A stretch of DNA of 62,940 nt. It comes from Ornithinibacillus californiensis (GTDB taxonomy: Bacteria; Bacillota; Bacilli; Bacillales; Amphibacillaceae). Location: positions 1 through 62,940 of the forward strand of contig NZ_LDUE01000070.1 in NCBI RefSeq assembly GCF_001038485.1, in the 5' to 3' direction. Positions 57,530-62,940 of this stretch are shown here, piece after piece. Each line of letters opens with the position of its first letter. Position 1 is the stretch's first letter. The position numbers were made by a program, and so were the translations under genes. Under the pieces are notes generated by a model, which was not told the origin of the DNA, searched no databases, and worked only from the letters and a program-made list of their open reading frames with translations.

Positions 57530-58815
57530 TTTGTATATTGTTCCACCAATTCTTTAGCTTTACCTACACGGATTTCTTTCAAGTTCACTAATTGCTCTGC
57601 TATAATATCAATCATCTCCCCAGTAGCGCCGGCAGCTATAGCTACCGAACGAGAATGCAAAGCCATATGGCCTTTTTGTATTCCATCCGTCACTAAAGCT
57701 TTCAAAGCACCAAGATTTTGTGCTAAGCCTACTGCAACAACAATTTGTGCAAGCTCGGAAGCAGATTCTATTCCTAATATCTTATGCGCTAGTTGTGAAA
57801 TAGGGTGTACACGAATTGCCCCACCTACTATTCCAATGGACATAGGTAATTCCAATTCTCCCACTAAGTTACCTTCTTCGTCCGTAGACCATTTGGTCAT
57901 AGAGCGATAGCTACCGAATCGGGATGCGTATGCATGTGCTCCAGCCTCAACCGCTCTCCAGTCATTACCTGTTGCAATGATGACAGGATCAATTCCATTC
58001 ATTATACCTTTATTATGTGTTACTGCACGATATGGATCAGAGTCAGCGAATTCAAAAGCAGAAATGACCCCATCACGAACCTCTTCTCCAGAATATTCGC
58101 CTGTTGCTAATAATTTAGGGGGGATAACACAAGTTGCTTTTGCCACACAACGATCAGCAAGATTTGATAATATACGCAAATATACTTTTCCACCAGTAAG
58201 TTCTTCCACTGTTGGTGCTAGGGATTCAACCATTGTATTAATAATATTGGCACCCATGGCATCCCTTGTATCAATATATAAGTGCACCACAAGCATTGTG
58301 CCATAAGTGGAATTAGAGGAATCGTTAAGAATACGTACTTCTAGATCCTTTGCTCCTCCACCTCTTGCAACAATACTTGGAAACGCTGCATTAGCTGCTT
58401 CAATTAGTTCATTTTTATTAGTTAATAATATTTCTTTCGCTGCATTAAAGTCTGTACAACCGACAACTTGAATTTGTCCAATCATGATTCTATCTGAAGC
58501 TTCTGTTTTAAAACCACCAGTATCTCTTACAATCTTTGCAATGTGACTAGCAGAAGCTACAATAGATGGTTCTTCAACTGCCATCGGTATAGTATATTCT
58601 TTCCCGTTTATTAAGAAATTCAATCCTAATCCTAAAGGAAGTGGGAATGTACCAATTACATTCTCAATCATTTTATCAGCAGTTTCGATTGGTAAAGCTT
58701 CATGCGAAGATAAGACCATTAAGTCATCTTCACTAAACTCTAGTGCCTCCCGCAACAGCTCTCTTCGTTCTTCAACTGTTTTTTTATAAAAACCAGGAAT
58801 CCTAGAAGATTTCAT
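57526..58815 (-). CDS. mvaA: HMG-CoA reductase (class II)
   Basis: 429 residues, the usual class II length. ENVIGTFPLPLGL binds HMG-CoA, DAMGANIIN is the NAD(P)-site motif, the catalytic lysine is in THNKGIMNG and the histidine in GHMALH. It makes mevalonate. ATG 58815 has AAAAGG nine bases upstream; the ATG at 58824 touches it. First gene of mvaA-mvk-mvaD-PMK. HMG-CoA synthase (mvaS) and isopentenyl isomerase are not in the window. Confidence 0.96.
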   Translation of the reverse strand: MKSSRIPGFYKKTVEERRELLREALEFSEDDLMVLSSHEALPIETADKMIENVIGTFPLPLGLGLNFLINGKEYTIPMAVEEPSIVASASHIAKIVRDTGGFKTEASDRIMIGQIQVVGCTDFNAAKEILLTNKNELIEAANAAFPSIVARGGGAKDLEVRILNDSSNSTYGTMLVVHLYIDTRDAMGANIINTMVESLAPTVEELTGGKVYLRILSNLADRCVAKATCVIPPKLLATGEYSGEEVRDGVISAFEFADSDPYRAVTHNKGIMNGIDPVIIATGNDWRAVEAGAHAYASRFGSYRSMTKWSTDEEGNLVGELELPMSIGIVGGAIRVHPISQLAHKILGIESASELAQIVVAVGLAQNLGALKALVTDGIQKGHMALHSRSVAIAAGATGEMIDIIAEQLVNLKEIRVGKAKELVEQYTK

Positions 58816-58910
58816 ACCAACCATCCTTTTATATTTTTTCAGAATAATTATTATTATCTCATGTTACATAATGAATTACTCTATCTATTATGTTAAAAAA
58901 CAGTATAAAA

Positions 58911-58950
58911 TGCAAATAAAAACAAGGTTGCGAAGAATCGCAACCTTGTC
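58911..58950 (-). terminator. Terminator of the tRNA cluster
   Basis: ACAAGGTTGCGA pairs perfectly with TCGCAACCTTGT around AGAA, followed by TTTTT on the minus strand, 24 bases after tRNA-Lys. Confidence 0.93.
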
Positions 58951-58973
58951 CCTATAGAATACATTTATTGTGA

Positions 58974-59046
58974 TGAGCCATGAAGGATTCGAACCTTCGA
59001 CCCTCTGATTAAAAGTCAGATGCTCTACCGACTGAGCTAATGGCTC
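58974..59046 (-). tRNA. tRNA-Lys (UUU)
   Basis: 73 bases, complete cloverleaf; the anticodon loop CTTTTAA gives UUU. CCA is not encoded. Last gene of the six-tRNA cluster Glu-Val-Thr-Tyr-Gln-Lys. Its 5' 26 bases are repeated in the array upstream. Confidence 0.97.
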
Positions 59047-59617
59047 ACTATAGTTAGTGTTTCTAATGGTGTTTGAGCGTTATTCAAGTGGACCCCTGCA
59101 TCTACTAGCTGATTCGAAGATGTTATATGCTTCGGGGTTACTCGTAGCTTATTCGGTGGATGTGTTGCTTGTTGCTCTACCGACTGAGCTAATGGCTCAC
59201 TATGGTTAGTGTTTCTCATGGTGTTTGAGCGTTATTCAAGTGGACCCCTGCTTCTGCTAGCTTATTCAAGGATGTGTATCCATCGGGGTTACTCGTAGCT
59301 TATTCGGTGGATGTGTTGCTTGTTGCTCTACCGACTGAGCTAATGGCTCTCTATGGTTAGTGTTTCTCATGGTGTTTGAGCGTTCATCGAGTGGACCCCT
59401 GCATCTTCTAGCATATTCAAGGATGTTTATGCTTCGGGGTTACTCGTAGCTTATTCGGTGGATGTGTTGCTTGTTGCTCTACCGACTTTGTGCTCGTCGC
59501 GAAGAATATTCAAGAAGTGATGCTCCTCGCAAGCCTGCACATAGTAGCTTACTCAATGATGCAAGCGGCTAGCTAATGGCTCTCTATGGTTAGTGTTTCT
59601 AATGATGTTTGAGCGTT
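59047..59617 (-). repeat. Tandem array of tRNA-Lys 5' fragments plus shared element
   Basis: Between tRNA-Gln and tRNA-Lys. Each unit (59047-59198, 59199-59349, 59350-59582) holds, on the minus strand, a copy of the tRNA-Lys flank and 5' 26 bases (GAGCCATTAGCTCAGTCGG...) and then about 90 bases of a shared element. The first two units are 152 and 151 bases. The third has an 83-base insert (59488-59570) inside its tRNA fragment, and a partial flank copy (59583-59617) ends the array. Confidence 0.92.
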
Positions 59618-59638
59618 AGCTCCTTAAAATAAAAAAAG

Positions 59639-59710
59639 CTGGGCTACTAGGATTCGAACCTAGGATACACGGGATCAAAACCCGATGCCTTACCGCTTGG
59701 CTATAGCCCA
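59639..59710 (-). tRNA. tRNA-Gln (UUG)
   Basis: 72 bases; the anticodon loop TTTTGAT gives UUG; acceptor TGGGCTA/TAGCCCA. CCA is not encoded. Confidence 0.97.
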
Positions 59711-59720
59711 ATGATCTAAA

Positions 59721-59804
59721 TGGTGGAGGGGGGCAGATTCGAACTGCCGAACCCGAAGGAGCGGATTTACAGTCCGCCGCGTTTAGCCACTTCGCTACCC
59801 CTCC
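59721..59804 (-). tRNA. tRNA-Tyr (GUA)
   Basis: Class II tRNA with a long variable arm; the anticodon loop CTGTAAA gives GUA. CCA is encoded (59721-59723). Confidence 0.97.
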
Positions 59805-59842
59805 ATATACTTAGCTAATTCAGTTGTTTTTATACAAAAAAA

Positions 59843-59918
<76 letters not shown>

Positions 59919-59949
59919 GTTGTAAATAATCACTTATTTAGTTTAACTC

Positions 59950-60067
59950 AGTACCGTGTGGACCCCTGCATCTTCTAGCATATTCAAGGATGTCTATGCT
60001 TCGGGGTTACTCGTAGCTTATTCGGTAGAAGTGTTGCTCGTTGCTCTACCAATTGAGCTAGGCCGGC
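59950..60067 (-). repeat. tRNA-Thr 5' fragment plus shared element
   Basis: On the minus strand the first 27 bases of tRNA-Thr(UGU) (60042-60067, GCCGGCCTAGCTCAATTGG...) run into the same element found beside tRNA-Lys (ACCGAATAAGCTACGAG..., about 59955-60041). The intact tRNA-Thr follows. Confidence 0.92.
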
Positions 60068-60075
60068 AATATAAG

Positions 60076-60151
60076 TGGTGGAGGATGCAGGGCTCGAACC
60101 TGCGACCCCCTGCTTGTAAGGCAGGTGCTCTCCCAGCTGAGCTAATCCTCC
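60076..60151 (-). tRNA. tRNA-Val (UAC)
   Basis: The anticodon loop CTTACAA gives UAC; acceptor GGAGGAT. CCA is encoded (60076-60078). Confidence 0.97.
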
Positions 60152-60154
60152 ACA

Positions 60155-60229
60155 TGGTGACCCGTACGGGATTCGAACCCGTGTTACCGCCGTGAAAGGG
60201 CGGTGTCTTAACCGCTTGACCAACGGGCC
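60155..60229 (-). tRNA. tRNA-Glu (UUC)
   Basis: The anticodon loop CTTTCAC gives UUC. CCA is encoded (60155-60157). First gene of the cluster. Confidence 0.97.
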
Positions 60230-60268
60230 AATTTCATTTGTTGGCTTGTCTTTCAGTCAACGAATTTT

Positions 60269-60297
60269 ATTATATACAGATTTGTCATCTTTGTAAA
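60269..60297 (-). promoter_or_regulatory. Promoter of the tRNA cluster
   Basis: On the minus strand TTTACA (60292-60297), 17 bases, TATAAT (60269-60274), about 40 bases before tRNA-Glu. It makes the cluster independent of the rRNA operon further right. Confidence 0.85.
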
Positions 60298-60426
60298 GAG
60301 CAAAACGAAACTTTTTTAAAAAAAAATTAACGATCCCCCACAAACCTATACACAGTAAGCTTTTATTCACCTCTAGAAAATATATTTTATAAATAAAATT
60401 GGTCTTTTTTTAAAATAAATGCTAAA

Positions 60427-60443
60427 TTATAGTTAGGTACTAA
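60427..60443 (+). promoter_or_regulatory. FapR-type operator upstream of fabI
   Basis: TTATAGTTAGGTACTAA resembles the 17-bp FapR box (TTAGTACC...GTACTAA type) and sits about where fabI transcription would begin. FapR is a malonyl-CoA-responsive repressor of fatty-acid genes. Confidence 0.6.
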
Positions 60444-60470
60444 TAGTTAATAATAATTTGGAGGTTCGAC

Positions 60471-61247
60471 ATGTCTGAACTACTAAAAAATAAAAACATA
60501 GTTGTTATGGGAGTAGCAAATGAAAGAAGTATTGCTTGGGGCGTAACAAAATCCTTGCATCAAGCAGGAGCAAATCTTATTTTTACAAATAGACAAGAAA
60601 GATCTTACAATAAGCTTACGAAATTACTAGAAAAAAATAATATTGAGGCTAAATTGATAGTATCTTGTGATGTTGCTGATGACGAAAGTATCACGAATGC
60701 ATTTAATGAAATAAAAGAAAAAGTTGGCGTTATTCACGGACTAGTTCATAATGTAGCTTTTGCTAATCGTGATGAATTAAAAGGGGAATATGCAGATACA
60801 TCTCGAGAAGGCTTCTTACTAGCACAAAACATTAGTGCATTTTCACTTGTCGCAGTAACTAAAGCTGCTAAAGAGCTAATGACCGAAGGCGGAAGTATCG
60901 TTACGCAAACTTACTTAGGGGCTGAAAGAGTAATTCCTAATTATAATGTAATGGGAGTTGCAAAAGCTTCATTAGAAGCTAGTGTAAGATACTTAGCTGA
61001 GGACGTAGGAAAATACGGAATTCGTGTAAATGCTATTTCAGCAGGACCAATTCGCACACTAGCTGCAAAGGGCGTTTCCGGATTTAACGAGAAAATGGGT
61101 ATTGTAGAAGAAAAAGCACCTTTACGCCGTAATGTGGATCAAGAACAAGTTGGTGATGCAACACTATTCTTTATGAGTGACCTTTCAAGAGGGGTTACAG
61201 GAGAAGTACTTCACGTTGATTCTGGATATCACATCATGGGTGGATAA
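60471..61247 (+). CDS. fabI: Enoyl-ACP reductase FabI
   Basis: 258 residues, short-chain dehydrogenase fold. The modified dinucleotide motif GVANERSIAWG, the catalytic Y-x6-K (YNVMGVAK) and the C-terminal LHVDSGYHIMGG mark FabI rather than FabL. It completes each cycle of fatty-acid elongation. GGAGG precedes the ATG. Confidence 0.96.
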   Translation: MSELLKNKNIVVMGVANERSIAWGVTKSLHQAGANLIFTNRQERSYNKLTKLLEKNNIEAKLIVSCDVADDESITNAFNEIKEKVGVIHGLVHNVAFANRDELKGEYADTSREGFLLAQNISAFSLVAVTKAAKELMTEGGSIVTQTYLGAERVIPNYNVMGVAKASLEASVRYLAEDVGKYGIRVNAISAGPIRTLAAKGVSGFNEKMGIVEEKAPLRRNVDQEQVGDATLFFMSDLSRGVTGEVLHVDSGYHIMGG

Positions 61248-61261
61248 ATCATCAGAAATTT

Positions 61262-61296
61262 AACGCTTACTAACTTGTTTAGTAGGCGTTATTTTC
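61262..61296 (+). terminator. fabI terminator
   Basis: AACGCTTACTAA pairs with TTAGTAGGCGTT (one wobble), followed by ATTTT. Confidence 0.8.
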
Positions 61297-61324
61297 TATA
61301 TAAATTAGAATGAGGTGACTTGAT

Positions 61325-62068
61325 ATGGGGGAATGGTTTGGTAGTAATACAGTTTCATCTTTTGACTTTTTTGGTATTTACCATGTACTTATAATTATTA
61401 CATTTCTAATAGGTGTTCTATTTCTATTAATCTACTCGAAGAAGCAGAAAAGCAGCAACAAGCAATCACAAACTCTACGGTGGGTATTCTTCGTAATCCT
61501 AGTTTGTTCAGAGATTAGTTATCAAATCTGGGGATTATGGAATGGCACATGGAATACTCGTGAGTTTTTGCCATTTCAATTATGTAGTATAGCTGGCATT
61601 CTCACTATGCTTGCACTTTTAACGAAAAATCATAAACTAATTCAAATATTGTTGTTTATAGGTATTGTTCCTTCATTTCTTGCAGTAGTAACACCTGAAT
61701 TACACCACGGCTATCCTCACTTTCGATTTTGGCAATTTTTTATTCATCATCTAGTTCTATCTTGGGCAAGTTTATATCTAGTAATCACCTCTAAGATTAC
61801 CGTAACATTTAAAACAACAATAGAAGCCTATATTTACCTCCTGTGCTATGCAGCAATCATGGGATTTGTGCTGAACCCATTATTTAATGCAAACTTTCTT
61901 TTCTTAGCTAGAATACCTACAGCAAATACGCCGCTAAGTCTTCTTGGCGGAGGATTCTGGTACTATTTTAATCTTTGTTTAGTTGGATTGCTTGTTTTTA
62001 TACTCATCTATTGGTGTTACAGACTCATTAATCAACTATACCAGAGTAAATCAACTAGAACACTTTAA
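61325..62068 (+). CDS. YwaF-like (TIGR02206) integral membrane protein
   Basis: 247 residues, about six to seven helices. Family-like segments are FGIYHVLIIITFLIG, then REFLPFQLCSIAGIL and then ELHHGYPHFRFWQFFIHH, the last with conserved histidines. Function unknown. GAGGTGACTTGAT precedes the ATG. Confidence 0.82.
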   Translation: MGEWFGSNTVSSFDFFGIYHVLIIITFLIGVLFLLIYSKKQKSSNKQSQTLRWVFFVILVCSEISYQIWGLWNGTWNTREFLPFQLCSIAGILTMLALLTKNHKLIQILLFIGIVPSFLAVVTPELHHGYPHFRFWQFFIHHLVLSWASLYLVITSKITVTFKTTIEAYIYLLCYAAIMGFVLNPLFNANFLFLARIPTANTPLSLLGGGFWYYFNLCLVGLLVFILIYWCYRLINQLYQSKSTRTL

Positions 62069-62096
62069 AATACGTTGTATAGGCCGTTAAGGCACA

Positions 62097-62135
62097 AAAA
62101 ACGATTGGATAGTATAGTTTTATCCAATCGTTTTT
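62097..62135 (+). terminator. Terminator of the ywaF-like gene
   Basis: AAAAACGATTGGATA pairs perfectly with TATCCAATCGTTTTT around a 9-base loop. Confidence 0.92.
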
Positions 62136-62268
62136 ATTCGGTCTAATAAACGGAGTATCCTCGGTCCAAGTTTCTCCTCTTGTAGATGATGTAATTGCTC
62201 ATTTTCCCACTCTCAATTAGCATTTCAGTTATAGTGTATTGGTAGCACCATTTAGTAGCATTAAACAT

Positions 62269-62308
62269 AAAAAAAACAACCTAACCTCTTCAAAAAGAAG
62301 TTAAGCTG
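62269..62308 (-). terminator. Terminator of the rRNA operon
   Basis: On the minus strand CAGCTTAACTTCT pairs with AGAGGTTAGGTTG (several wobbles) around TTTTGA, followed by eight Ts, just after tRNA-Thr(GGU). Confidence 0.85.
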
Positions 62309-62316
62309 CTTTAAAG

Positions 62317-62389
62317 AGCTTCCAAGCGGACTTGAACCGCTGACCCCCACCTTACCATGGTGGTGCTCTACCGACTGAGCTATGGAAGC
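62317..62389 (-). tRNA. tRNA-Thr (GGU)
   Basis: 73 bases; the anticodon loop ATGGTAA gives GGU; acceptor GCTTCCA/TGGAAGC with discriminator U. CCA is not encoded. Confidence 0.95.
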
Positions 62390-62417
62390 ATATTTTAAGT
62401 AAAATAAAACAAAAAAA

Positions 62418-62492
62418 TGGCTCCACAGGTAGGATTCGAACCTACGACCGATCGGTTAACAGCCGATTGCTCTACCACTGAGCTACTGTGGA
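62418..62492 (-). tRNA. tRNA-Asn (GUU)
   Basis: The anticodon loop CTGTTAA gives GUU; acceptor TCCACAG/CTGTGGA, discriminator G. CCA is encoded (62418-62420). Its 5' part is repeated at 62631-62652. Confidence 0.96.
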
Positions 62493-62539
62493 ATGATAAT
62501 AGTATTGTTTACTAATTGTGTTTTTGAAAGCATATTCCG

Positions 62540-62657
62540 AGGATGTTGGACACCTGCATCTTCTAGCTTATTCAAGGTAGTATATGCTTCGGTGTTACTC
62601 GTAGCGGATTCGGTAGATGTCTTGCTCGTCTCTACCACTGAGCTACTGTGGAATGAT
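62540..62657 (-). repeat. tRNA-Asn 5' fragment plus shared element
   Basis: On the minus strand a copy of the tRNA-Asn 5' end and D arm (62631-62652, plus the preceding ATCAT) runs into the shared element (ATCTACCGAATCCGCTACG...), followed by the intact tRNA-Asn. Two stem positions differ from the Lys and Thr copies in a compensating way. Confidence 0.92.
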
Positions 62658-62738
62658 CTAAGTAAGTAATATTTTAAGCTTTTGATACGAGAGAACAATT
62701 CTAGTGTCCCCATAATCTATTTATATATACAAAAAAAT

Positions 62739-62856
<118 letters not shown>

Positions 62857-62940
62857 AATGGATTTAGATATAAAATTGAATTTATACCCTAAAAACTAAA
62901 TAAGAGTAAACAACGATTATCAAACAAAGTTAGTTAAGTC

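Noticed and set aside
59047-59617. CRISPR array
   Set aside because: Units are about 151 bases, the repeated part is most of the unit, and it is partly a tRNA fragment; there are no short repeats with unique spacers and no cas genes.
59984-60223. Protein-coding frames across the tRNA cluster (both strands, also 59037-59219, 59956-60195 and 62483-62713)
   Set aside because: They run over tRNA genes and tRNA-linked repeats and have no ribosome binding sites.
60230-62316. Insertion of fabI and the ywaF-like gene into a once continuous rRNA-tRNA operon
   Set aside because: The right part has its own terminator (62269-62308) and the left tRNA cluster its own strong promoter (60269-60297), so two independent units explain the layout.

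Overview
The window is a low-GC Firmicutes chromosome segment, most like a halotolerant member of the Bacillaceae (Oceanobacillus/Virgibacillus-type). The evidence is the sigW-rsiW / cdaA-cdaR-glmM / glmS ribozyme-glmS neighbourhood, Spo0E-like and CotF-like sporulation proteins, YugN, YwaF, FapR- and CsoR-type operators, and Bacillaceae-style GGAGACTCC palindromic repeats. A complete lower mevalonate operon is the main departure from Bacillus subtilis. Species assignment is inference.

Layout. 1-1 kb: 5' end of an IS605-type tnpB cut by the window edge, a shortened DUF2812 gene and a PadR regulator. 1.1-3.6 kb: a ribA-ribD-nucleotidase operon with no ribE/ribH. 3.9-6 kb: a MarR regulator divergent from a stand-alone MurE-like ligase with an atypical specificity loop. 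6-18.7 kb: metal and detoxification genes (cadC-cadA, csoR-copA-copZ, a MATE pump and a sulfite-reductase-like protein under a CsoR-family operator), plus GNAT, VOC, ECF sigma, methyltransferase, MFS and CotF-like genes. 18.8-28.3 kb: yugN, a polar amino acid ABC importer, a C45 peptidase, an AbrB-Doc toxin-antitoxin pair, a GT4/TVP38/GT4 glycolipid-type cluster and an EamA transporter. 28.4-43.2 kb: two paralogous two-gene ABC modules with about 1,100-residue FtsX-like permeases. They flank two nucleoside hydrolases, an MntA-HepT pair, and cupin, HAD, Nudix, VOC and DUF4256 genes. 43.6-53.4 kb: glmS with its ribozyme, an S9 peptidase, glmM, cdaR, cdaA, rsiW, sigW and a small Spo0E-like gene. 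53.4-58.8 kb: rocF and the operon mvaA-mvk-mvaD-PMK. 58.9-62.9 kb: a six-gene tRNA cluster, fabI, a YwaF-like gene, and the tail of an rRNA operon (5S, tRNA-Asn, tRNA-Thr).

The least expected structure is at the right end. Three different tRNA genes (Lys, Thr, Asn) are each preceded by a copy of their own 5' portion (acceptor strand plus D arm) fused to a shared element of roughly 85 bp. The element has a hairpin whose stem covaries between loci. At tRNA-Lys the arrangement is repeated in tandem with a period of about 151 bp. Two other repeat systems stand out. One is a palindromic family (3.6, 21.8 and 52.9 kb) with perfect but sequence-divergent terminal stems. The other is a block of five CTTTAGC motifs spaced exactly 21 bp apart.

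Start codons were chosen by ribosome binding sites, promoters and paralogue comparison; several differ from the longest open frame. No database search was possible, so all family names come from motif recognition.
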